From Agelaius tricolor (taxonomy: Eukaryota > Chordata > Aves > Passeriformes > Icteridae), in the NCBI GenBank assembly GCA_023055355.1, contig JALJCS010000010.1, forward strand, positions 24,443,001-24,507,000: DNA of 64,000 bases, in the 5' to 3' direction. The translations under genes and the position numbers were made by a program. Shown here piece by piece: positions 35,901 to 48,000 of the stretch. Every line of letters starts with the position of its first letter. Positions within the stretch are counted from its first letter, which is position 1. The notes beneath the pieces were generated by a model that ran no database searches, was not told the origin of the DNA, and saw only the letters and a list, made by a program, of their open reading frames with translations.

Positions 35901-38374
35901 CACCAAGCAGAGCCTGTTTTTCTCTCTCTCCCTTTCCCTCTGGTGATGGCTCTGCCCTGCCCTTCCTGTCCCTCAGCCCAGTCAGAAAACTCAGTCAGTC
36001 TCCAGTCAGCCTCCCTTGCCCCTGCACATTACCTTCCAGCATTTACACAACACAACAAAAGTGCATTTCTCCAGAAAAACTCTGCCTCACCCACACCTGC
36101 CCATGAATCCTTCTCAGAACCCATCTTCCAAATTGGGTGGAGGTATTTCAGTAGGCTTACAATGCTCATGTGGCCTTCACCCACAGGATTGCAGAATGAG
36201 CTGACAATCCTTTGTATTTTCTGGGATCCGTGGAAAAAATGGAGATTTGACAATTATATCTGGATTTTTTTTACAAGATAATTCTGCATCTTTGAAGAAC
36301 TATTGAGCTTGGGAATTAGCTGTCAATCTAAATAACATTTAACTGGAAGATTTCTCTCTCCACCCATCTCCAAACATCTGGGCAGATCTTCAGCTGATGT
36401 AAATCTGTGTAGCTGTGCTCAGTTACTCCAGCTGAGAACCTGGCACGTCTTACAGTTCTTCCAATATTAAAAACACATTCTCTTTTTATGTAAGCACAAA
36501 TTTTTATGTGATGTTCTCTGCACAATTTTGCGCTTTTTTTGGTGCAGATTAGTGTCCCCCAAAGAGATGGGTAAGTAAAATGGTTGCAGCACTCAAGCTT
36601 TATTCAGTCTCTGGGTTCTCCATTTCTTCTGATTCTTGTTTGCATCATTGTTTTAATGATGTGAAGGGTACATGAAAAAAATCCATGTATGGGAAAGGAA
36701 CTGATGAAAGACCAAAAGCTGTTTATAGATGAAATGCAAAGTACTTAGTGGAGTTAATACCAACAGAGCCAAATAAGGCCAGTTGAGTTAAATGGGTGCC
36801 ATTCTTGAGTTGAGAACCAGATTTTGTACATTTCTAAATCTTATGTGCCAGGTCGCTGCACTGGAATATATCCACAACAATTGAGATAATGGTTACATGC
36901 TCATTTACATCAGAGGATGAACTGGCCACTTATCTATATATGGAAATGTATTTATCTATCTCCCTGAGATTGCCCCACAAATTTATCTTTAGACTTCCTG
37001 AAATTGAATTTAAAACCTCTGTGTCACTGTAATACCCGAGTTGCTCGAAGGATAAAATCCAAGCTCTAATAGCCTTTTGCAGCATCCCTGCCCTGCAGTC
37101 ATACAGGACATGACTGCAGTTCACTGCTTTTTACAGTATTTGATGGTCATCCCTTGAACACAAGGGCACACTTGCTTGATGACTTCTGAATCTTGACTGA
37201 AGTACATCACTGTTTTTCACAACGGTTGCTGAAACAGCTGCATGTTAACTACTACATAAATCTCCTGTTTCCCCCAAACACAGACAGTTTGGAATCTTCT
37301 TCTGTGTGACTATAGAGGTTTTTTCCTTCCCATCAGTCACACTAGATAAGTTATTAAAAACAGTGCTTTTAATAAATCCCAGAAAGCTATGTATTTCCTG
37401 TACATGCCTGGCTAGCAAAAAAGGCTCCTTTTCAGCAGTGCAACGTGCAAACCTTCCATCATCTGCCAGGAAAACTATACCTGTACTCAAAGCATCAGAA
37501 GTGAGAGAACTAAAAGAAGAACCTGTGCATATTTCCTTTACCAACCAGCCTCCAGCTGCTTCAGAAAATTTACTAGGACTGAGATTTCTATGCGTTTTAA
37601 AGCCCACAGGATTCCTCTGTCAGCATTAGAAAAAAATCTTATTGCAAAACCCCTCTCCATCTTGTCTTGTCTGCCTACAGAATGAGCTGGCTCAGAGACA
37701 CAGTTTACTTGGTTTGTCACAACATCTGGAAGTCATAGTGACACATCCAAGCAAGTGAGAGCTGGAGACCAGCAAGCTGTGGACAGAATGAACGTGTCTG
37801 GCAGACCCTCTCCCAGACACCACAGTGCCATGAGGGGAGATAAAGGGAGCCCAACAGGGAAATGCAGGTGCAGGAAAAGGGTAATGCAGGTACACTCATC
37901 TTCATCACGTCAGAGGGCCCAACTTCAATTTGTGTTCAGAAGGAGAGATGAAAGTTCATACTGATCAATATGTACATTTCTGTGCAGGAGGTTAAGGGAG
38001 ATACAGAGAAATGCTGTTAGGAAGAATTAGAGAGGTGATAACTCCTAAGCTTCATTTTTAACTCATCAATTGAGTTAAAGAATGGGTCTCTCTGTTGGTG
38101 GACTTTACTACCCTAGTAGTCATGGTTTCCGTGAAATTACTGGTGACAGCATCACACCTTGCAAGTAAAGCTCTGTTTGTACATGGCATTTCTTACAGAA
38201 AGGCTACCAACTGTCAGAATTTCTATATTTTCATAGTGCCTCTTTTCCCAGCTCGGCATCACGCCATGTGAGATGCTCCAACCTAAGCTTCATGACAATG
38301 CATCACAGCACCAGCATGAACTGCAGTTCTCATGTGATTTTATCTATATTACATCTTTTAGGTAATCTTTCTGC
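32987..38374. other. Non-coding stretch, no gene recognised
   Basis: An A20 run occurs at 33589-33608. A 15-bp direct repeat, gcaaagccattctgc, is present at 33816-33830 and 33848-33862. Frames of up to 146 codons (33621-34061, plus) overlap others on both strands and have no recognised domain. The pair at 37245-37629 (120 codons minus, 107 plus) was also examined and is unrecognised. Confidence 0.45.
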
Positions 38375-38760
38375 TCTTGCCTTACCATCAACACTGTAAC
38401 CCTGGTGTGGGAGGCTACTGCATTTGTCAGGGCTGATTTGTCCTTAATGAAGCCACATTGGCTGTCACTAATCACCTCCTTAGTTTCCACCTGCCTTTGC
38501 CTAGTTTCCTGGTGGATCTGCTCCATGATCTTGCCAGGAACAGAGGTGAAGCTCACTGGCCTGTAGTTCCTTGAGTTTTACTTTTTAAAAAATGGGGGGG
38601 TATATTTCCCCCTTTCCAGTCAGTGGGAACTTCACCAAACTGCCATGACATCTCAAATAAGATGGACAGTGACTTAACCACTTCATCCACCAGTTCCCTC
38701 AGAATATGCAGATGTATCTAATCTGATTACAGGGACTTGTTCACCCTAAGTCACTAGAGT
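38375..38760 (-). pseudogene. CR1 LINE ORF2 reverse-transcriptase fragment
   Basis: Minus-strand translation gives recognisable CR1 reverse-transcriptase blocks in the right order. First, at about 38710-38625, comes an 'LRELVDEV' ... 'FGEVPTDWKGGN' segment. Then, in another frame after a disruption near 38580-38610, comes '[17 protein letters not shown]' ... '[18 protein letters not shown]' (about 38556-38400). These correspond to the region leading into the RT fingers/palm of the non-LTR retrotransposon polymerase. The catalytic YADD-type region is absent and frames are broken, so the copy is dead. Outer limits are approximate. It is internal CR1 sequence, unlike the other copies, which are 3' tails. 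Confidence 0.9.
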
Positions 38761-39191
38761 GAGGCATTAGATTGATTTTGGGCATTTGTCTTCTGGATAA
38801 ATGTGGTTTTGGGTTCAAGTTATTTATCAACAGCTTTTAGGGTACTGGAGACAAAATTTGCCTCAAGTGATGACATGCAAATTTGGGATAAAGGACCAGA
38901 TCCTGCCCCTGAAATGCTGCCTCTGAATTAGACTGGAGAGCAACATTTGGACAGGGGAACAGCCATCCCCTGTGCAGAATTTCCTTAGAAAATACACATT
39001 AAAGTGACTGATTTACAGTGCAAAGTTACTTCTCTGCACAGCTGTGGTCACAGAAAAGCAACATACCTCATTTGTATAGATCTTAAGAATCCTTATTTTT
39101 ATTTATAAAGAGTCCATATCAGCTCCTAAAAGCTAGACAGGCAGCCTGTCTGCAGTGCAGACAAGTAGCACTGCACATCTCTATGTCTGCT

Positions 39192-39227
39192 GATCCTATA
39201 TTTTGCCAAGATCCTATATTTTGCCAA
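39192..39227. repeat. Perfect 18-bp tandem duplication
   Basis: Two adjacent identical copies of gatcctatattttgccaa. The perfect identity suggests a recent slippage or duplication event. The first 'tgccaa' recurs immediately after, within 'ttttgccaaatattcc'. Confidence 0.95.
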
Positions 39228-39781
39228 ATATTCCCTGGTAGGGAATAATTTTAATTTTTCATACCCAGAGGAAGCAAAGAGCTGTTGTAAAGGCAGATCT
39301 GGGCCTAATTTGAGCATATGGCCCAAATTGCAAACTGTAGAAATTTTAAGGGCATGGCAGTTATCCATGTCTAGTTATTGCACTGAATTGAATTTAGATT
39401 GCATTTCAGGAGCCCACCTGAAATTGAAGGGGTCCAAGAAACTCAGCCTATATACTAAAAGAGTCAAAGAGCAGGTACTGCATAAAATACAATAAATCCT
39501 TTTGGTCAGATGGGCAACAGACTGGTCGTGATTTGACCCAAATTGTTGTAGAGCTTTGTTGCAAACACTGTAGTTTGCAACCTGGAAACACCATGCAGGT
39601 ATTTAATTTGCTTTTACCCTTGGCTGTTATCATCCCTCTGGAGCTGGCTCAGGCAGAACCAGGTCAGTTGGTTCCAGTCTAACCTATCACAGGGAGAGGA
39701 AGAAGGAGGGACCACTTATTTGCACTGCTAAGCAAAGCCAGTCTTCCTATCTCCATCTGCCCTGCTCTTTTGCTAGATTAC

Positions 39782-39808
39782 TTTTTTTTTTAAAAAAAAA
39801 AAAAAAAA
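39782..39808. repeat. T10-A17 homopolymer junction
   Basis: Ten T followed directly by seventeen A gives a self-complementary poly(dT)/poly(dA) junction that could form a hairpin in single-stranded form. Such junctions are also prone to slippage and assembly error. Confidence 0.9.
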
Positions 39809-40793
39809 GCATAGCTAGAAAGAAAAAAAAATACACACCCCACCAGCCTGCCTCCACTGCATAGCTGCCCTAATCAAAGGTTAAAAATGAACTCGGGCCA
39901 ATGAGATGGAAATAGAGAATAAACATGCAGAAGCATCTGAGATTTACTACTCAGATAGGACTATTTTCCATAGGATTTGACTAAGAATTCCTGGCAGAGG
40001 AATGGAAGGCAAATCTGTCCTTTGAATGGAATGGGGATTTTCAGGTCTTTCTCTGGCTGGGTAAGTGCAGGCATGTGCAGCTTTCTGTGGATTTGAGCAG
40101 ATGTAAATACCATGTTCAGCAGTAAAAGGTTCAACATAAGCCTGCTGCTTTCAGAGGTTCTGAGATTTAAACAAAGCCCATAAAGGCAGCAGGGGCCTTC
40201 CTTGACTCAAATGCCTGGTCCCAAAGCCTGTGGAAGCAGCATGTCACCTTAGTATGGATGATCTCCTCATCCTGAGTATGAGAGTTTTCACTGAAATTCA
40301 CTATGAAGTTTGTAAGAAATGTTGCAATAATTAGGGGCAAAAGGTGCAAATTTCCTTTACTGTCGTTCATTTCAGCTAAACAACTTCAGATCTGAGCAAA
40401 TTCCAGTTCTGCAGCTCAGATCCTCAGGAGATCTCTCTCAGCAGTCACAGACACTTGTATGTAGCTCCCAGTATAAGACCAACCTATTTTTATGCAAGAA
40501 CAGTTGTCATTAGAGCAGTCAGTCTTTCCCAGTCTGGGAACACCATACATCCCTAATTGGCATGTCACACAGACAGGACATCCTTAATTAAACCCATATA
40601 ATTATGCCACTCCAGGCACCTGAGTGAGAAGATATGTGGATGTACCCATCTCCCCCAGGCAGGTGTGGGTACCTCCATAAACCTTGCCTGGCACAGACTG
40701 AGCTCATTGCCACACACCTTCAAAGAGGAGAGGCAGCCTTTGACTCAGCCAGCCTCATGAAAGATTTCCTTGAAGCACAAGAGACCAAGTCCT

Positions 40794-40846
40794 CAACTGG
40801 TATTGACTGGTACTAATGGTACTACCAGCAACTGGTATTGACTGGT
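40794..40846. repeat. Spaced 18-bp direct repeat
   Basis: The word caactggtattgactggt occurs at 40794-40811 and 40829-40846 (period 35). The spacer also contains ACTGGTACTAATGGTACTA-like internal repeats. It looks like a locally generated tandem duplication. Confidence 0.9.
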
Positions 40847-43800
40847 GAGATCCAGTAACACCATCCATTTATCTCATCAAGTTCAGTGTATTCCTTGGGA
40901 CTGCATCATGCTTGGCAACATCCCCCCTGTTCTACATGGGCTCCCAACCAGCACAACCCATGCCGGATGGAGGAGATTTCCAGCCAGAGCACTGTTAGGA
41001 GTTTGGGATTTGGAGGTGGCTCAGCAGGTGAAACATCCCACATGACCTCAGTTCACAGCAGTGGTCAAAAGCAGAGCTGTGCATGCTGGATGTGCCTGAG
41101 AAAATCCAGAACAAACAGCAAACAAGCCAGACCTTGCTGAGCTCAGCAAAGGCAGGCTGTGGCTCAGCCTTTCACAGTGCACTTTCTATGTGGCCATCTT
41201 GGTGCATCAAGAAAGGCTGAGAGGGAGAAACTTCTTGAATGCTTTTGACTGATCCATGAGAAATCTTCCACTTGTTACCCTCTTCCCTCAACATATCTAA
41301 ATTCTTAATATGGTTGATCCTATCAAATTGCTCAATGGGGTAAAGAAACCTCCTCTTTTCATTACACAGTTGCATCACAGATTCACAATGTCATCTTGAA
41401 AGCATTCAACATCCTAATTCTTATCAGTGCACCCAGATTTCTACTTAGGAACCTAAATATCATTGTGACATTTAATTCAAATTGACTACTTATTTTCAGA
41501 CCTGCTGAGTCAAACATGGAACTAAATAGCCCTTTAAGCCTACTTGCAGATGGCTTATCCCTCAACCAAGGTGGATCCATCTAGCTCCAGTGGGTCATGC
41601 AGGGAAAAACCCAGGCAGAAAAATCTCATGTTCCTACATCTGGATTCCTGCACAAGGAAAAGTCCTCACTTCCAGAAAGGTTAATTTGGTTTATCTTGGA
41701 GGTATGTTTCCATCCAAGAGCCATGCAAACTGAGCTGAAGAACAAGTACTGCACCTGCCATGCCCATCTGCCACCCTAAGCACACAAGTCCATCTCTTGC
41801 TCCTGGCATCTTGCATCAAGCAAAGGTGAGGAGAGAGGCAGAATTCTGCTTTTACCCCATCTCTGCACACACACAGCAAACTCCATGAATGCCATAAGCA
41901 CTCAGTCTCCTCCCTTCTCCACCGTATTTTGACAGAATTTTGGGAATTGCTTGAATGCAAGACAACTACTTGAACTTCATACCAACAAACACAAGCAAGC
42001 ATTGTTTAACACCAGCATGGACATAAAACACCTATAACAAACACCCTTCTTCACTAATCATTTGGACATCCAGCTTCTGTTCAGGTCTGTGTCCTCAGAG
42101 ACATCCCTGTGTTGCTCTGTAGTGTGTTTACACTGAAGTTAGGAGCTTTTGTCCTTATCAGTGTGCTGTGCTAAATAATCCTCTTGTAGCATTGTAGCAT
42201 TGCTTTTTTTGCATTTTTTTGTTTGTAACAGAAATTCAATACTCACAGGCATTATGAAAACAAGAGTGAGTGAAAACAATGATCCAAGAACACTACAGTT
42301 ACAAGCTGCTATAAGGAAGCAATGACCTGAAAAATCTCTTTCAATTTTAGTGTAAATATTTAAATTTGCATGAGTAGTAAGTCTTCATATACTGCATGCA
42401 GCAACATTTTTGGGTGAAACTAGGGCAGGAAGAATATGGCCACAGACTCCTGAGGAATCTACAACACCTATCCCATGTTTACCCCAAAATATTTGTCTAT
42501 CCATAATGGCTACTTTCTACTAAGATTGCAAGCTTTTGGATAGACAGAGATCAACATTTTGTTCCACCACAATATTTTCTTTTCTGTCAGCCCAGCAGTT
42601 CTTTCTGCATGATTACGAATCCTGACAGAAGGAAAAAACACCCTTCAGTGTATGTCAAAGTATCTAATAAAGGAAGTCAGTGTCACAGTTCCTGGTTGAC
42701 AGAGGGGGAAAGCCGAGAAGGAGAGGTCCTGCCTGTCCTGGTTTGAGAGAGCAGGTTTGTGCTTAGCTCTAGAAAACCCAGTTGGCCTTGCCTGGGGGCA
42801 CAGTAAGTGCTGTGTGTGCCTGAGTGGGTGAGATCATGCCTGCCCTGGATGATGCCTCAGGCACAGGTCAGTGGCTGCTTGTACAGCAAATGAGAATGGC
42901 CTGGAGGCACACATTGCCAAGCAGAGAGCTCAGACATCCCACAGACCTCTTCTCAGAGCTGGGAGAGGGACTTCAGGTTCCAGGTCCTGCTGTCTATATC
43001 CTTCAGTTTTCCAGTCAATAGGCATTTGAAATATCTCCCAGCTAATTTAGAGAAGTTTTCTTTACAAGGTACTGATATCCAGTCTGAGGATAATGGTTCT
43101 TTTGCAGCAAAGAGTTGGTCAGAGTGTCCAGCACGTGTGATAGTGACATTGTTATCAATAGCCTGAGTGTATTGATAACAAATGCAAAGCAGGGGATGTG
43201 TGCTAGGAGGGCAAGGATAACTTGCAGAAGGTCTCTAGTTCTCTGTAAAGCCAACCCTCAAGATATGTGTACTCTGGAACAATGGGATTTAGAAGAACAA
43301 CTAGGACTTACCAAAAATTTTCTTTTCCTTGTTTTGTAAAGATATCATGCCTGACACTGCTGCATGTGCTACAGTACATGAAGGCAAAAAACTGGGCTGT
43401 AGTATAACACGTTCCAAGTGCTTAAAAAGGGCAAAGACAGCTGCAAAAGGTAAAGTCTGATTTAAACTTCTGGTTTAAACACCAGAAGTTATCATTTAGG
43501 TGTTCTGATAGGAATTCTAACATGACAGGGACAGTCAGAGTACTTGTTCCAGCTTCAAGCAATGTTCTTTAGATAAGTGTCTGCTGGATATGCTACAAAG
43601 AATTGCTGTAATCATAATGACTGTGGATTTTCTGTGCAGACTTTGAAGGCATATAAAAAGTCAGGTGTAACCAGACTTCAGTCCCACCTGCGCTAGTGCA
43701 TAGAACAAAGGCATCAGGGCTATGAAGAAACTAATTCTGTGTCAAAGCAGGTATTTCACACCAGTCAGGTCCTGTTTCCTCAATATAAGGTGCTAGAAAT

Positions 43801-44561
43801 GTGTCTATAATAATTAATGTCAGATGTGGTACAGGACTTTAAAGTTCATTTGGTGTGAACACCTTTTATTCCTTGTATAGGTCCTCTCCTTGGATGAATC
43901 ACTCTGAGCAAGTCCTAATCACCCACCCCAAATCAGATAATGCTCTTCACCTGGCTACAACCACATGCTAGCTCTTTCCCAACTGAATTCATCACACTGC
44001 TAGTGATTCACCCAATACTGCAACTGGAACAAGTCAAGGGTAGAGCTTACTCAGACTCAATTCAATATCCAAGAAAATAAGAGAAGAAAATCCCAGGTTG
44101 GAGGGACAGTTATCAGGACAGTATTCACTTAATTAGAACAAAACTAAGTTTTACTGTAAGAAATTAGTCTTTTTGCTGCTTCACCAGTGTACCCTTCACT
44201 ATTTCATCCACAAAGACGACAGCTTTTAATATAATTTTCTGTGAATCTCAAAGGATTGGGTTAAACAATCCAAAACTTAAAAAGCTTTTCCAAGCTATTT
44301 GACCTTCTGAAGTCTGCAAAGTCTGGTACCAAATACTTAGTCATTTACATTTCCAGCCAAAAGCAGAAGTGTAAAGACTCACACAGATGAAAAACAAAGG
44401 TGGGGAAGGGCATGCCTTGGTCACTAGAATTGATTACTCTGCTGATTGTATAGAGCTGCAGAAGTCACCAGCCACTCTTCCTTCTCATGTAACAAAGTTG
44501 TGCACTTGAGGGCAGGGGTGTAACTACTACCAAAGGGCTTTTCCAATTGGTTTCTGCCCCA
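40847..44561. other. Non-coding stretch, no gene recognised
   Basis: Frames of up to 103 codons with no recognised product. The opening 'tgtcctggtttgagag' at about 42736 faintly recalls an avian LTR start but is not followed by recognisable LTR sequence. 44040-44350 is AT-rich. Confidence 0.45.
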
Positions 44562-44568
44562 GCTCCAT
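44562..44568. repeat. Left flank copy of 7-bp direct repeat
   Basis: The word gctccat here matches 45046-45052, which directly abuts the TG end of the LTR. It may be the target-site duplication, but the left copy is separated from the expected CA end by 13 bp. A 7-bp duplication is also longer than the usual 4-6 bp. Confidence 0.4.
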
Positions 44569-45045
44569 TTTTATAAGATAGTGAGGCCTTGTCAAGGCTG
44601 ACCTAGAAGAGAGGCTAGACAGAGTTAAAGAATAAAGTAGGGATTTACTAAAAGGCCTCAGTGGATCCACCTTGGGCAGTACAAGACCCTTGACAGGGCT
44701 ACACCCAAGATAAACCCAAAATGGTCACAAAAAATGGACAACCAGTCACAAGGTCTCTCACTTTTATAAGGTTTGGTCCATTAGCATATTGGAGTTAATT
44801 GTCCAGTTATAGCTTTAGCTTATGAAGTCCCATCCTTCTTGTTTTTCTCTCTTCAGTCCATGTTGCTTATGCTCTTGGGCCTGAAATTTGGATCATTTTT
44901 CTTTGGATCCAAGCTATAGAAGGAATTGTTTTGTCTATGTACCCTGTGAAGAAAGCTCATCATCCCCTAACATGAAGCTCAGAACTACTCACTATAGCAG
45001 TACAGAATCTGAAAAATATAAAAGCTAAAACCTAAGGCATCAACA
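44569..45045 (-). mobile_element. Solo-LTR-like endogenous retrovirus element
   Basis: Read on the minus strand, it begins TGTTGATGCCTTAGG at 45045 and shows AAGGCCTCA at 44590-44582, an imperfect inverted terminal match (TGATGCCTT / AAGGCCTCA). Inside are a TATA box CTTATAAAAG (44770-44761) and, further on, a poly(A)-signal variant AGTAAA (44649-44644). This is the order expected of an LTR of about 465-477 bp. I recall closely similar sequence as a dispersed passerine LTR; class assignment is uncertain. No internal retroviral genes adjoin it on either side, so it is a solo LTR. The 13 bp between 44569 and 44581 are unexplained. Confidence 0.8.
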
Positions 45046-45052
45046 GCTCCAT
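45046..45052. repeat. Right flank copy of 7-bp direct repeat
   Basis: The word gctccat lies immediately next to the LTR end at 45045 and pairs with 44562-44568 as a possible target-site duplication. Confidence 0.4.
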
Positions 45053-48000
45053 CCTTTTTGGAAATTGCTCACAAATTTCTTCAAGGAGTCCGTTGGGAGA
45101 TGAGGTTTTCTAGGCTAAGATTCAACCCAAAAGGTTTTAATTTTAGCCAAATTGATTTGACTGTTTTTGAGTAGTGAAGGAATGGAAGAAAATACTTGTC
45201 CCATATGTTCCAGACAGAGGAGCACATTTGCTGAGAAGAAAGAATCATTGAGGAGACAGAGGGGGAGAGGGGGCAAATATCTCTAAAGGATAAAAATATT
45301 CCCAGACACAACACCACCATGAGCTCAGCCCTAACCTTGCGTCAAAGAACACAGCAGCGATGGCATTTGTGTTTACACCAGCTGAGTATCTGGCCCGTAG
45401 GAATGGAGAAGAAAGCTTTCCATTAAAATCTTGGATAAGATACATCAGAATCTAAACAACATGACAAAAGCCTCATATGTAAAACTCCCTTCCTGTTATT
45501 TCTCAAGACCAGAGGACAGTGTATTCCAATGCATGGAGAAGACAATCTGCTGCAAGCCTTGCCTGGACACAGTGAGTTTGTGCACAAGACATCCTTGCTC
45601 AGAGCTTCCACAAGAGTCAGGACCTCCAGGGATCTGGGCTCATGAACCCCAAGGGTTCATTAATGGCTCTGTGCTCCTGGCAGATCAGCTGCTGAGCCTC
45701 TCTGGGTCAGACCAAACCTCCCACATCTCACCTGTTGCCTCTTGGCTAAAGTGAGGCAATATGAAGCCCAGGAAGAAAATGAAAAAGGGCAGTGATGAAT
45801 ACAACTCAAAATTGGAGTTTCCCCAATCTTAGCAGTTCCAATATGAGGGAAAGACAAACTTTAGAACTGCCAACTTCTTGTCCTGACCATGGAAGCCCAT
45901 GGATCTATAGCATCTGCCTGTGGTGCTACCTTAGGCAGAATTCACAAGGCTTGAGGCATGTCCTGTTGATAAGAGTGCCAGGTTCTCACAAGAACTCAGC
46001 TGCACAGCATGAAGCCTAGAAATTTAAAAACACGGTTTGTCTCTTGACTTACTCTCAACAGAGCCTCTAAAGTTTGCAGATTCTGGGTGTCATATGCCAA
46101 GTCCAAGACGTTCCAGTTTCCTCAGCTTCCAAGGAGATTCTCATCAAGAAATCAACATGAAGCTGTGGATAAATGAGAACCTGAAGTCACGACCAGCACG
46201 CTCATTTTTATTTAGTAATAACATCATTATTGAGTAGCTGTGTCCTCAGTCAAGACTGACAGGTGTTACACAGAAACCTCTGCCTTAAAGAGTTTTACAA
46301 TTTATAAAGAAGAACAGCAAATACAGGAGGAACTAGGCAAGGATATATACAGAAATATACATAATTCAACATCAGTTTGCAGTGTGCAAACCTATAGGTA
46401 TGCTCACTAGTACCTTTGCATTAACTCCATCTGTGCTGCCCCCCTTAGCAGTTACTAGCCTACTGGTTCTTATATTAGTATTTATTACAGACATAGACCT
46501 CAGAGGAAAAAATACCTGGTTTTCTTCTCTGTTTTTTACAGTCTCCTTTGAAGCCTGCCATTGAGCTCTGCTGGAGCAGGCTCCTCATAAGGACACTGAG
46601 GATGCTCATAAGTATTTGATAGGGCACAGGTGAGTGGGGGCACGAGACAGGTAATGAAGGAGTGAAAGCGCAAACAAGGTCTGAAAGGCAAGACTCTTCC
46701 ACTTGGTACAGAGAGCAGTAATAATGAAAAAGAGCTGCAGATATCTACAACAACATCATCAATCAGAAGATTTTTATTAGTGGTGATCCAGTGTTCATAC
46801 CTTTAGCAGCAGTAGTCTCTGGGAAGTTAGATGAAAGAAGGAAAGCTTGCAGAAGGCTGAGAAGGAAAAGAAAAATGAGAAAAAGATGGGAGAACACTTT
46901 CAAAATAATTAAAAAACCAAAAATATTAGCATAGATTATACATGTGTAGCAGAAAAGAGTCATATAAACAAAGCAGTAGTCATTTAATAGCCAGAAAGAT
47001 GGTAGGAAACCAATGGGATGGTGTTTTAAATACCAGAAACGTTTAACAGTAGCTGGTCCATGATAATAAATAACCCATTAATATTCCATGCCATGGACAC
47101 CTGGAGACATGAGTGGCTGTAGGAAGATAAGTCTATTAAATAATTTTCTCCAGTGTAACTCCACTAGCATGAAGACACGCATGCAGACAGCTTACAAAAG
47201 CCCTCATGCTGGGGCAGGTTAGCCTGAGTAATACAATCATCCAAACCAAAGGCTTTTTTTACCATCTTGATTTTTACACAGGAACTTTTGCCAGCACAGC
47301 TGCACTGGATTTGAACATATCTAATTAATATAATACTGGGCCACAGCCTAGGTAGGTTCTTGGAAGATACACCTGAGGTCCCAACCCTGCGAAAGGATTG
47401 GCAATGTGACATTCTAAGAAAGGTTTCCTGTATTGCAACCTGCTAATTTACCTGCTATTGTCAAATCTTAGTGATTAAAGACATGACTCACACCCCCTAA
47501 GAGCAGTATGTTTAGGTTAAACATGATGGGGTTTTGGAAACATGTTAGGTAATAAACGTTGGGCTTCTTTTTAAACTGCCTTTTGTTTAGGGTTGTCAGT
47601 TCTTCAGGTTAAAACTTTGATTACAGATAAAGGTGATTTTTTTCATCCTGGGAACTGCAGCCAGAGCCAGGTGTGTAGGATTAGCTCATTGTATCCCCAG
47701 AGCAGAGCAGCACTGCAGTGTGAACCCATGGCAACACCCACAGCCTGCTTGACAAGCCACCCCTCCAGGTCCTGTCACTGCTGGGGACAGTGGCATGGGC
47801 CACACAAGGTAGTGACCCTGAATCTGAATGTGGCACAGCTCTCTTTCCCAATCAATTAGAGGACTCCTGGGCCTGGGTCAATGACTCTAGTGAGGACACT
47901 GAGCTCCTTATGTGGCCTTGGCTCCTTATAGGACCCTATATGAGCTTAGTCACATATCTTTGTGTCCAAGTTTCCTGTCCCTCAAAGGGGACACTAATCC

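Larger units (their letters stand above)
38761..40793. other. Non-coding stretch, no gene recognised
   Basis: Mostly AT-rich unique sequence holding the small repeats listed separately at 39192-39227 and 39782-39808. Frames are all below 85 codons. Confidence 0.5.

Noticed and set aside
38805..38825. tRNA B-box-like word (gggttcaagtt)
   Set aside because: No matching A box or cloverleaf stems upstream at tRNA spacing.
42736..42790. Possible LTR start (tgtcctggtttgagag)
   Set aside because: Only the first dozen bases resemble an avian LTR opening. No LTR body, end or target duplication could be found.
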